NCBI GenBank assembly: GCA_025462725.1
Contig: JAOAPE010000008.1
Location: 186,001 to 250,000, forward strand
Direction: 5' to 3'
Source: Terriglobales bacterium
GTDB lineage: Bacteria; Acidobacteriota; Terriglobia; Terriglobales; Acidobacteriaceae
Length of the DNA stretch: 64,000 nt
This document shows positions 1 to 7,141 of this stretch, one piece after another. The stretch's first letter is position 1. Each line of letters opens with the position of its first letter. A program made the position numbers and the translations under genes. The notes under the pieces are model-generated. The model had not been told where the DNA came from, made no database searches, and saw only the letters and a program-made list of their open reading frames with translations.

Positions 1-1787
1 ATAGCATCCTGATGAGGGAACATGCGCTCTGCAAGAGTCTTACTGATGATTACCACGGGATCTTTATCTTTATTTTTTCCGTCTAGCTCGGTGAAATCAC
101 GACCGCTGAGTATGGGAACTCCCAGCGCCGCAAAAAATCCCGGAGAGATCACACGCCACTGCGCGCGAGGGTCCTCTTCGCCCGCGGCATGAACATGACC
201 ATCGGCTGAGAATTGCAGGCCGAAGCCGCTGGCGGCATCGCGCCAGGGAACCATCAGACCGAAAGCGGTACGTGTCACGCCGGGTAACGCATCCACGCGG
301 CGTATTGATTCCTTGTAGAAATCTAGCACTTGCTCAGGTGTTTTGCCTGACGACATAGCTGGAACGTTGACAGCAAGCACGTGGCGCGTGTCGAGACCTG
401 TCTGCGCCGATTGCAGTGCGATCAGCGTAGTGATCAACATGCTCGCGCCGGCCAGCAATACGAACGATGCCGCGATCTGTGTGACCGCGAAGATTCGCTG
501 GCGGCGGCTCGTGCTCCCCGTCATCCGTGCGCTCCCGCTTGAAAGGCTTAGTCCCTTTGACGTATCCGCCGAGGGCAGCCGCGGGACGAACGCCAGAATC
601 ACCGCCGCCACAAGGGCCAGCGCGGCTCCCAGCCAAAGCAGGCTCGAATCAACTGTCAAGTCCAGCGCGCGGACGGAAAAGCGAGAGGCATAGCGGGCCA
701 GGATTGCCACCATCGGATACGCGCTGATTAGACCCAGAGCAGCGCCGGCTGTGCAAAGCAGAAGGCTTTCGGCCAGCAGCATGCGGCGTAGTGCGCCTGT
801 GCTGGCGCCGAGTGCCACACGAATGTTCAGCTCGCCTTCGCGGCGAAGCGTCCGTGTGAGGATCAGATTCGCAACGTTGGAACACGCAATGACGAATACC
901 AATACAGAGGCTGCGAGCAGCACCAGCAATATGGTCTGTGCACCCGAGGTGATCTGGTCGTGAAAAAGCTTTGCTCCGATCTGGAAATCCGCTTTGGACG
1001 AATACGCTTCGGGATGTTCCTTGATCATTGCGCCATAAACGGAGCGCAATTCGGCGCGGGCTTGCTCGAGGGTGGCACTCGGAGCCAGACGACCAAACAG
1101 CTCAGTCATGCGATGGACACGGCCCGTGACCATGGTGGCGGAGATGTGGTGCGGACTGGTCACGATGTTGGCGATGATTTCCGTCTCTTGAGGATATGCG
1201 ACCGAGGGTTCGAGGACTCCGATGACGGTCGCTGACCGATTGCCAAGGACACCGCTGTCAAGGCGAATAGCCTTGCCGATGACTGAAGGATCTTTCTTAT
1301 AAGTGGTCGCCCAGAAACGATAAGTGAGAACGACGACTCCGGCAGCGTTGGGGCCGTCGTCTTGCGGTCCGATGAGCCGACCGAGCACAGGGTGAAGGCC
1401 CATAACTTCGAAGAAGTTTCCGCCAACCACGCCAGCTTGAACCTCGCGCGGTTGACCCAGGTTGATCATCGTGAAGCCTACTGTCGAGAAATCGCCGAAA
1501 GCGCTCACGGTTTTAACTCCGGCTCGCAGGTCTTGGATTTCCGGCACGGAGAAAGCTGTGTTGTCGCTGCCGACCCCAGGGGCGCTCTGGCGGATATAGA
1601 TCAGCCGCTCCTCCTCACGGTTAGGGAGCGGTTTGAGGAGCACGCCGCGTACCAGCGTAAAGATCGTCGAATTAGCGCCGATACCAAGTGCTAGCGTCAG
1701 CACCACCGTGAGCGCAAGCCCTTTGCTTCGAGTCAGCGAGCGGAAAGCAACTCTCAAATCGTTAACGAATAACATGACTGCCCCCAT
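1..1787 (-). CDS. ADOP/MacB-like ABC transporter permease, 3' end cut by window edge
   Basis: The reading frame stays open from an ATG at 1787 to base 1, so about 595 residues are visible and the C-terminus lies outside. The N-terminus (FVNDLRVAFRSLTRSKGLAL) has the typical start of the ADOP family, which is abundant in Acidobacteriota. It is followed by a first membrane helix, a MacB-type periplasmic domain (GVVGGNFFEVMGL, GRLIGPQDDG), and an FtsX-like membrane block with VIACSNVANLILTR and ELNIRVALGAS near residues 300-330. A second periplasmic domain then begins. AAAGGA lies 9 bases before the ATG at 1787; an in-frame ATG at 1775 is possible. The gene follows two YCII genes and a sigma factor on the same strand. 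Such permeases probably act in efflux or envelope stress; the substrate cannot be told. Confidence 0.88.
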   Translation of the reverse strand, partial: MGAVMLFVNDLRVAFRSLTRSKGLALTVVLTLALGIGANSTIFTLVRGVLLKPLPNREEERLIYIRQSAPGVGSDNTAFSVPEIQDLRAGVKTVSAFGDFSTVGFTMINLGQPREVQAGVVGGNFFEVMGLHPVLGRLIGPQDDGPNAAGVVVLTYRFWATTYKKDPSVIGKAIRLDSGVLGNRSATVIGVLEPSVAYPQETEIIANIVTSPHHISATMVTGRVHRMTELFGRLAPSATLEQARAELRSVYGAMIKEHPEAYSSKADFQIGAKLFHDQITSGAQTILLVLLAASVLVFVIACSNVANLILTRTLRREGELNIRVALGASTGALRRMLLAESLLLCTAGAALGLISAYPMVAILARYASRFSVRALDLTVDSSLLWLGAALALVAAVILAFVPRLPSADTSKGLSLSSGSARMTGSTSRRQRIFAVTQIAASFVLLAGASMLITTLIALQSAQTGLDTRHVLAVNVPAMSSGKTPEQVLDFYKESIRRVDALPGVTRTAFGLMVPWRDAASGFGLQFSADGHVHAAGEEDPRAQWRVISPGFFAALGVPILSGRDFTELDGKNKDKDPVVIISKTLAERMFPHQDA

Positions 1788-1841
1788 CGTGAAGTATCCT
1801 TTACCCCTCATCTTGAAATTTCTTTTTTGCTGCCGTACCGT

Positions 1842-2195
1842 TCAGTCCTTTTCGGGGGCAGGCATGAAGAAGATCTCTCTCACTTCAACCGGAAAACGGC
1901 ATGCTTTAGCGCCCTTGCGCGCCCACGCAATCACCTCGTCTGCGTCAGCGCATTCCAGTATCCATAAACCGCCCACGTGCTCCTTCGTCTCCAGATACGG
2001 CCCGTCGGTTACGAGTAATTCGCCGTTGGGCTGCGGGCGAAGTGTGCGGGTTGAGCCCAGGCCGCCAGCAAACTTCCTCACGCCGGCAGCGATCATTTCG
2101 CGATTGAGCGCGTGGATCTCTTCCATCATCGCTTCGGTCTGTGTGGACGGGTCAAAGTTGTCGGGCAGGTAACCAGAAACCATATAGTGCGGCAT
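1842..2195 (-). CDS. YCII/DGPF-domain protein
   Basis: This is a 117-residue single-domain protein of the YCII-related (DGPF) family, a dimeric ferredoxin-like fold of unproven biochemical role. The diagnostic motif is present as DGPYLETKEHVGG, near residues 64-76. The start at 2195 (MPHYMVSGYL) is chosen because AAGGAG lies 8 bases upstream; a longer reading to 2270 would add 25 residues of low complexity. It lies between a second DGPF gene and the ABC permease, all downstream of a TPR-tailed ECF sigma factor. Such sigma factors (ECF42 type) are known to be accompanied by DGPF proteins, so a role in or under that regulon is inferred. Confidence 0.88.
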   Translation of the reverse strand: MPHYMVSGYLPDNFDPSTQTEAMMEEIHALNREMIAAGVRKFAGGLGSTRTLRPQPNGELLVTDGPYLETKEHVGGLWILECADADEVIAWARKGAKACRFPVEVREIFFMPAPEKD

Positions 2196-2351
2196 TATCG
2201 TTCTCCTTGGATTGTCTTTGGCCGGGCTAGTTGCCCTGCGTTCACGAGATAGTCGAATGGCAGGCGGCAATTCGACACATCATGAAAGAAATATTTTATT
2301 TTTTGTTCTAATTGCCGATCCGCTGTTGCAGGAATGGCCGCCGCCAACAGT

Positions 2352-2753
2352 TCAGCGTGCAGTCTTCTGTTGCCGGCGTTGTTCACTTGCCTTCATCATC
2401 TCGTTCAAGTCCGCCGTGGGCCGAATCTCGAAAATGGTGCCGTATTTCAAGGCCGGATGCTGCGAGATGAGCTGTACGGCATGATTCATGTCGCGTGCCT
2501 CAAGTACGAGAATGCCGCCGAGTTGTTCCTTGGTTTCCGCATAGGGACCGTCCGTAGTGGCGGCTTTGCCGTTCTTCCAATACAGGGTCAAGGCGTTTTC
2601 CGCAGGCTGAAGCGCATCTCCCCCACTCCAATGCCCGTTGGCGCGAAGATGGTCGTCGTATTCAAAACACGTGTCAAACATCGCTTGTTGCTCACCCTCG
2701 GTCATGGCTTCATGTTTGTCTTTGTCGTAATAACCCAAACAGATGTATTTCAT
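2352..2753 (-). CDS. YCII/DGPF-domain protein, second copy
   Basis: This 133-residue protein of the YCII/DGPF family carries DGPYAETKEQLGG near residues 67-79, the signature of the family, and ends in a Lys/Arg/Gln-rich tail. The ATG at 2753 (MKYICLGYYD) is preceded by AAAAAAGGAGCA, a strong ribosome binding site. It stands between the ECF sigma factor (about 100 bases upstream) and the first DGPF gene (about 155 bases downstream). It is only distantly similar to that neighbour, so the two are more likely separate family members than a fresh duplication. Function is unknown; ECF42-type sigma genes are commonly next to DGPF genes. Confidence 0.9.
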   Translation of the reverse strand: MKYICLGYYDKDKHEAMTEGEQQAMFDTCFEYDDHLRANGHWSGGDALQPAENALTLYWKNGKAATTDGPYAETKEQLGGILVLEARDMNHAVQLISQHPALKYGTIFEIRPTADLNEMMKASEQRRQQKTAR

Positions 2754-2851
2754 TCATTGCTCCTTTTTTCTGTGACTCAGAGAGCCATAGCTTATCGTTC
2801 TTTTGTCCTATAGTCGTTGGGGAGGCGGAAAATCGACAGCGATACAAATTT

Positions 2852-4102
2852 TTATTTCAGCTGCCGAATTCGCTCTTGCAGGAATTGCCGCTCCGGTTCC
2901 TGTTGGGTCAGCGCCAGAGCTTTCTCATAAGAGGACCGGGCCTCTGCTGTCTTGCCGAGCCTGCGGTACATATCTGCACGGGCTGAATGTGCCAAGTAGT
3001 AATTTGCCAATTCGCCATCTTCCAACACCGCGTCGATATGCTTGAGACCGGCCTCTGGACCATCGCGCATGGCAATTGCCACGGCACGATTCAGTCGCAC
3101 AACCGGCGAAGGCTGGATTCGTACCAACTGGTCGTAGATCGCAACAATCTGCTTCCAGTCGGTCGCAGGAACCGACTCCGCCTGCGCATGAACCGCTGCG
3201 ATCGCAGCCTGTAGTGTGTAGGAACCGAAGTTGCGGGATTTTATGGCTCTCTCCAGCAAGGCCACTCCCTCAGCGATCTGCTCCCGGTTCCACAGCGAGC
3301 GGTCCTGGTTCTCCAGTAAAATTAGTTCTCCGGTCGGAGAGGTTCTTGCCGCTCGTCGCGATTCCTGCAGCAACATAAGGGAAAGGAGCCCAATTGCCTC
3401 CGGCTCTGGCTGGAGTTCCGTCAGTAAGCGCCCGAGTCGGATCGCCTCGCCGGTTAGCTCGGCCCGCGTTACCTCCGCTCCTGCCGCCGCCGAATAACCC
3501 TCGTTAAAGACGAGATAGACGACCTGAAGCACCGCGCCCAGTCGCTCCGGCAATTCCTCTTGCGTCGGCACCTCGTATGGGATCCGCGTCTCCCGAATCT
3601 TTGCCTTGGCGCGCACAATGCGCTGCGCCAGCGTGCGCGGAGTTGTCAGAAAGGCCTTTGCTATCTCCTCGGTTGTCAGCCCGCACACTTCGCGCAAAGT
3701 AAGGGCAACGCGCGCTTCCGGTGCGAGTGATGGATGACAGCAGGTAAAGATCAGGCGCAGCCGGTCATCCTCTAGGCTGTCCTCTTCGGTAGACTTTTCC
3801 GCGGAATCCCATTGCGCTTCGAGATGTCGCACGAGTTCGTCTTGCGACGCATCAAATCTTGCTCGTCGACGCAGAGTATCAATGGCTTTGAATCGCGCCG
3901 TCGAGATCAACCACGGCCGCGGGTTGCCGGGTACTCCACTCGTCGGCCACACGCTCACGGCAGCCGCAAAGGCCTCGTGCATCGCCTCCTCGGCAAGATC
4001 AAAATCACCGAGCAGGCGGATCAGAGTTGCCAGGATTCGTCCCGAATCTACGCGATAAAGGGAGTCGAGCAATTCTCGTATCTTTTCGGCGGAACTCAAC
4101 AA
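2852..4102 (-). CDS. ECF RNA polymerase sigma factor with TPR-like tail (ECF42 type)
   Basis: This 416-residue protein is about twice the length of a minimal ECF sigma factor. The N-terminal 180 residues hold sigma region 2 (LIRLLGDFDLAEEAMHEAF, then PRPWLISTARFKAIDTLRR) and region 4 (LTLREVCGLTTEEIAKAFL). The remaining half is a helical extension (YLVFNEGYSAAAG, then repeated helix pairs ending LGKTAEARSSYEKALAL) of the DUF6596/TPR type. This build and the two DGPF genes just downstream match group ECF42. The start is a TTG at 4102; there is no in-frame ATG between it and the upstream stop at 4142-4144, and the ATG at 4113 is out of frame. No anti-sigma factor gene is visible nearby, in line with regulation through the C-terminal tail. 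Confidence 0.93.
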   Translation of the reverse strand: MLSSAEKIRELLDSLYRVDSGRILATLIRLLGDFDLAEEAMHEAFAAAVSVWPTSGVPGNPRPWLISTARFKAIDTLRRRARFDASQDELVRHLEAQWDSAEKSTEEDSLEDDRLRLIFTCCHPSLAPEARVALTLREVCGLTTEEIAKAFLTTPRTLAQRIVRAKAKIRETRIPYEVPTQEELPERLGAVLQVVYLVFNEGYSAAAGAEVTRAELTGEAIRLGRLLTELQPEPEAIGLLSLMLLQESRRAARTSPTGELILLENQDRSLWNREQIAEGVALLERAIKSRNFGSYTLQAAIAAVHAQAESVPATDWKQIVAIYDQLVRIQPSPVVRLNRAVAIAMRDGPEAGLKHIDAVLEDGELANYYLAHSARADMYRRLGKTAEARSSYEKALALTQQEPERQFLQERIRQLK

Positions 4103-4455
4103 AGTCGTCGCATTCTCGGCAGTTCCGATACAAACTGAAGGTTATGAATTAGAGATCGTCGGCTTCGTAAAATCTTTTCAGTCCGGTGGGCACGAGCGAG
4201 AGTTTACACCCGGAAAGAGTAGAGAGATGAGCCGCGGCGTTAAAACTGTTTGCATGCCACCCAGTCCCTGCAGACTACGTTCGCCCATTCATTGCGCAAA
4301 AAACGCGTAATGAATGGGGCACCCCTATCGTAGTATTACCCCTGTGAAAACGGGAGATTGGGTGGGCCACCCGCCGCCAAGTATCCCATGAGTCCAGTGG
4401 AAAATATGACTTGGCCATTCGGCGTTAACTAAGTCGGAAAGGGTCGACTAAAAAT
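4103..4455. other. Gene-free interval with a hairpin repeat
   Basis: No convincing coding region is seen. The interval separates the leftward sigma-factor operon from the rightward small membrane protein gene, so promoters for both should lie here, but no clear -35/-10 pair stands out. It holds one copy of a hairpin repeat at 4284-4318, described separately. Confidence 0.5.
4284..4318. repeat. Hairpin repeat, left copy
   Basis: The arms CCCATTCATTGCGC and CGCGTAATGAATGGG pair over about 14 bases (one G-U) around a loop of about seven bases, mostly A. The same arm sequence occurs in a second hairpin at 4855-4896, on the other side of the small membrane protein gene. It is not followed by a T run, so it does not look like a terminator; a REP-like dispersed palindrome is more likely. 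Confidence 0.7.
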
Positions 4456-4827
4456 ATGAATCTCGCATCTCTCGGAAGACTTATTGAGCTGCGTGCGATC
4501 GATCGTAGAGGCGTCTACCTACTGTGCGCCGCCGTTACGACGTTATTCGGCGTGTTTTCCGTTGGGATGACAGGCGGATATGAAGCGATTGGGCTCTACA
4601 TGGTGCTCGATGCGATTTGCATCTGGCAGTTCATTCGGCCAACACTGTTGGGCTGGTCACTGCTCATGCTCGCGTTTTCAACGTATGCGCTATTAGTCGT
4701 TGCGCACTATGAACCGCCCCTGAACGAATTTCTGCTTTTCCTAGCGTGTGGCGTCGTACCAGCATTGGTTTTGATCTGGGCTAGGCCAAGGCAGCAAAGA
4801 GCCACCGAAAATTCCAGCACGAAATGA
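4456..4827 (+). CDS. Small hypothetical membrane protein
   Basis: This 123-residue protein is of unrecognised family. Hydrophobic stretches near residues 19-38, 43-60, 63-83 and 91-110 suggest four membrane helices, with a short positively charged N-terminus (RLIELRAIDRRG) and a polar C-terminal tail (RPRQQRATENSSTK). The ATG at 4456 has no obvious ribosome binding site. The gene stands alone, flanked at 4284 and 4855 by two copies of one hairpin repeat. No functional residues can be pointed to; a transporter subunit or a small envelope protein are both open. Confidence 0.6.
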   Translation: MNLASLGRLIELRAIDRRGVYLLCAAVTTLFGVFSVGMTGGYEAIGLYMVLDAICIWQFIRPTLLGWSLLMLAFSTYALLVVAHYEPPLNEFLLFLACGVVPALVLIWARPRQQRATENSSTK

Positions 4828-4854
4828 GTGAATAGACCTCTGAGAACGCGCCGG

Positions 4855-4896
4855 CTGCCCCATTCATTGCGCGTTCTTTGCGCAATGAGTGGGCAG
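4855..4896. repeat. Hairpin repeat, right copy
   Basis: CTGCCCCATTCATTGCGC pairs with GCGCAATGAGTGGGCAG around a loop of seven bases, with one bulged base. The arm CCCATTCATTGCGC is identical to the arm of the hairpin at 4284-4318. It lies between the convergent ends of the small membrane protein gene and the alcohol dehydrogenase gene. A weak T-poor context argues against a classic terminator, although a structural 3' end for either gene cannot be excluded. Confidence 0.7.
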
Positions 4897-4917
4897 AGTG
4901 ATTCACCGAAATTTGGA

Positions 4918-6012
4918 CTATCCCAACGACCCCATATCAATCACAAACCGATACTTCACATCACTCTTCAACATCCGCTCGTAAGCCTCGTTGATCTTTC
5001 GAATGGGAATGATCTCGATATCTGATGTGATTCCATGCTCGCCGCAGAAATCTAACATCTCTTGCGTCTCGGCAATGCCCCCGATCAGCGATCCTGCAAG
5101 CTGCCGACGTCTGAAAATCAAACTGAATGGCGACACGTTCAAAACTTCCGGTGCTCCCACCTGCGTCAGCGTCGCATCACGCTTCAGAAGATTGAGGTAA
5201 GCATTGATATCATGCGCGGCAGAGACTGTGTCGAGAATGAAATCGAAGCTGTCGAGGTGCTTGTCCATCTCTGCCTGATTTCTCGAGACCACCACTTCAG
5301 CCGCTCCCAACCGCTTGCCGTCTTCCTTCTTGTTCGCTGATGTGGTGAACAACACCGCGTGAGCGCCCATGGCATTGGCCAGCTTTACTCCCATGTGCCC
5401 CAATCCGCCCAGGCCAACGATTCCCACCTTCTGTCCCTTGCCCACCTTCCAATGTCGTAGCGGAGAGTAAGTAGTGATGCCCGCGCAAAGCAGCGGCGCG
5501 ACAGCAGCCAGGTCCAAGTTCTCCGGAAGACGCAATACGAAATCCTCATTCACTACGATCGTCTTCGAGTAGCCGCCGTATGTGACTCCGCCCAGGATCT
5601 TGTCATCACTGTTGTAAGTGCCGGTGAAGCCCGGGATGCAGTACTGTTCCAGTCCATCCTTGCAGCTCGGACACGTGCGGCAGGAATCCACCATGCATCC
5701 CACTCCGGCCAGCCCGCCTTCTTTAAACTTGGTGACCTCGGACCCCGCCTTCGTGATCCGCCCGACAATCTCGTGCCCGGGAACCACGGGATAGATCGTG
5801 TTCTGCCACTCGTTGCGCGCTGTGTGCAAGTCAGAGTGACACACTCCGCAGAAAAGGATTTCGATCTGAACATCTCGCGGCAGCACTTCACGCCGCTCAA
5901 ACGAGAACGGCGCAAGCGCCGCGTCGGCGGCGGTGGCTGCGTATCCAATAGTTTTCTGGCGAGTGACTTGTGCGGAAGTTGCTGCTTCTTTAACGGGCGC
6001 TGTGAGTGCCAT
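4918..6012 (-). CDS. Zinc-dependent NAD(P) alcohol dehydrogenase, YahK/CAD type
   Basis: This 364-residue medium-chain dehydrogenase probably reduces aldehydes to alcohols with NADPH. Catalytic zinc ligands are visible as Cys58 (GVCHSD), His80-Glu81 (GHE) and Cys176. The structural zinc lobe has Cys111, Cys114, Cys117 and Cys125. The nucleotide fold shows GLGGLGHMG at 200-208, and the following TTSANKK favours NADP over NAD. The length fits the cinnamyl-alcohol-dehydrogenase-like family. ATG 6012 has TAGGAG at good spacing upstream. It is transcribed alone, convergent with the small membrane protein. The physiological substrate cannot be told; broad-range aldehyde detoxification is typical for this family. 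Confidence 0.93.
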   Translation of the reverse strand: MALTAPVKEAATSAQVTRQKTIGYAATAADAALAPFSFERREVLPRDVQIEILFCGVCHSDLHTARNEWQNTIYPVVPGHEIVGRITKAGSEVTKFKEGGLAGVGCMVDSCRTCPSCKDGLEQYCIPGFTGTYNSDDKILGGVTYGGYSKTIVVNEDFVLRLPENLDLAAVAPLLCAGITTYSPLRHWKVGKGQKVGIVGLGGLGHMGVKLANAMGAHAVLFTTSANKKEDGKRLGAAEVVVSRNQAEMDKHLDSFDFILDTVSAAHDINAYLNLLKRDATLTQVGAPEVLNVSPFSLIFRRRQLAGSLIGGIAETQEMLDFCGEHGITSDIEIIPIRKINEAYERMLKSDVKYRFVIDMGSLG

Positions 6013-6118
6013 GATCTTGGTCTCCTATCTAAAAACTCTTTCGATGCCAACCGCTGGGAGGGGATTCACAACATCGTAAATAGCAAGATGGTATCTAGCC
6101 GAGAGCACTTTTCCACAA

Positions 6119-6134
6119 CGTTCCACGTGGAACA
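6119..6134. promoter_or_regulatory. parS-like palindrome (candidate ParB binding site)
   Basis: The perfect palindrome GTTCCACGTGGAAC lies at 6120-6133, with flanks C and A. The ParB site of many bacteria is TGTTTCACGTGAAACA, and versions with C and G at the fourth position of each arm are common in proteobacteria; this copy differs from that version only in the first base. It lies between genes, as parS sites often do. No parA or parB is in the window, so the identification rests on sequence alone. Confidence 0.5.
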
Positions 6135-6145
6135 TTTTCGCTTCG

Positions 6146-6358
6146 TTGACATTTTTAGACTACAACACGTACTCTGAAAAGGTGAGAACCGTTCACCAAT
6201 ACATTCGCATGATGCAGCCGATGGTGTTTGCCAATCAGCAACGCCAACGCTTTGTGCATAAGCGTGTGTCTGATGCGAGCGGTTCGGGGGCAAGAGACTA
6301 ACAACTTTTACCCTTTCGAATTTTTAAAGCCGCTCAGATTCTGGGCGGCTTTTTATTT
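6146..6358 (+). ncRNA. Candidate small structured RNA or leader with promoter and terminator
   Basis: A consensus -35 (TTGACA, 6146-6151) is followed after 18 bases by a weak -10 (TACTCT, 6170-6175), placing a start near 6182. Downstream, GAACCG (6186-6191) can pair with CGGTTC (6280-6285), TCGCAT (6205-6210) with ATGCGA (6273-6278), and ACGCTT (6247-6252) with AAGCGT (6260-6265). This gives a rod with one large internal bulge and an apical hairpin. A terminator at 6326-6358 would end a transcript of about 175 bases. It could be a small RNA (the size and bulged rod are vaguely 6S-like) or an attenuated leader of the channel gene. No known RNA family was recognised. Confidence 0.35.
6326..6358 (+). 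terminator. Rho-independent terminator upstream of the channel gene
   Basis: AAAGCCGC and GCGGCTTT form a GC-rich stem around TCAGATTCTGG and are followed by TTTTATTTT. It sits only about 20 bases before the start of the next gene, so it ends whatever transcript comes from the interval at 6150-6325 or acts as an attenuator. Confidence 0.75.
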
Positions 6359-6378
6359 TGCGACAAGGAGCAATCATC

Positions 6379-7029
6379 ATGAGCATCGTAGTCCGTTATC
6401 CCAATCCGGCGACACTTCTCTATGGACTGGAAATCTTCGCAGTCGGCGTCTGCGCCGTCGGCGGCGCGCTGGCCGCCGCGCGCAAGAAGATGGACATCTT
6501 CGGTCTCGTCGTCACTGCGATAGTCAGCGCAGTCGGTGGCGGAACCGTGCGCGATCTGCTCCTCGATCATCGTCCGGTTTTCTGGATCGCGAATGCGACG
6601 TTCCTGTGGGTCAGCGTTGTCGTCGCGCTGGCGACGGCGGCGTACACACGCTTCCGCACTGTCCCAACATATTCGCTCACGATGGCGGACGCGCTTGGCC
6701 TTGCGCTCTTCACAGTCAGCGGCGCGAAGCTCGCGTTGCAAGATGGCGCCCCATTCCTAATCGCTGTGCTGATGGCTACTACTACCGGCGTGGCGGGCGG
6801 CGCGATTCGCGATGTGCTGTGCGGAGAGATACCCCGCATCTTTCGCGGAGAAGTTTATGCGACGGTGTCGCTGCTGGGTGCTGCATTGTTCGTCGGAATG
6901 CAACGGGCCGGAGTAACTACCGCGATCAGCGCTGTGGTTGCGACAGCAGTGATTGTCACACTCCGCGCGGCCGCGATTCACTGGAACGTGCGGTTGGAGC
7001 CGCATGCGTTGTATCAGAAGGCGCAGTAG
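6379..7029 (+). CDS. TRIC-family (UPF0126/YadS-like) cation channel protein
   Basis: This 216-residue inner membrane protein is built of two repeats of the bacterial TRIC unit, three helices each plus a final helix. The repeats are marked by the glycine-rich motifs VGGGTVRDLLL (near residue 55) and VAGGAIRDVLCGEIPRIF (near residue 143). Bacterial TRIC proteins form trimeric potassium or cation channels; older annotations call them glycine transporters. ATG 6379 has AAGGAG 8 bases upstream; the longer reading from 6358 would start in the terminator T run and is rejected. A terminator just upstream suggests the gene may be under attenuation. Confidence 0.92.
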   Translation: MSIVVRYPNPATLLYGLEIFAVGVCAVGGALAAARKKMDIFGLVVTAIVSAVGGGTVRDLLLDHRPVFWIANATFLWVSVVVALATAAYTRFRTVPTYSLTMADALGLALFTVSGAKLALQDGAPFLIAVLMATTTGVAGGAIRDVLCGEIPRIFRGEVYATVSLLGAALFVGMQRAGVTTAISAVVATAVIVTLRAAAIHWNVRLEPHALYQKAQ

Positions 7030-7141
7030 CCGAACTGCATTCGCTGTGATGGCGGTCACATCGAGGGGTACTCGGCGTCACGGCTCTCAATGAATCCTAA
7101 GCGCACCATCGCTCTAATAGCGACGATGGTGCGGAGGGATT

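Larger units (their letters stand above)
6013..6378. other. Gene-free interval with regulatory and possible RNA elements
   Basis: This is 366 bases between two divergent genes. In order it contains the promoter side of the alcohol dehydrogenase gene, a parS-like 14-bp palindrome (6120-6133), a TTGACA hexamer at 6146, a stretch able to fold into nested stems (6186-6285), a rho-independent terminator (6326-6358) and the ribosome binding site of the channel gene. A 39-codon reading frame from a GTG at 6182 to a stop at 6301 exists but lacks a ribosome binding site and resembles nothing known. Confidence 0.6.

Noticed and set aside
2667-2680. AACACGTGTC as a second parS-like site
   Set aside because: Only the central CACGTG is palindromic; the arms do not match parS and it lies inside a coding region.
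6182-6301. A 39-codon reading frame from GTG 6182 in the interval upstream of the TRIC gene
   Set aside because: It has no ribosome binding site, a composition unlike the neighbouring proteins and no recognisable motif. The same bases make complementary stems, so a non-coding reading is preferred.
6358-6378. Upstream TTG start for the TRIC channel
   Set aside because: It lies in the T run of a terminator; the ATG at 6379 has an AAGGAG at ideal spacing.
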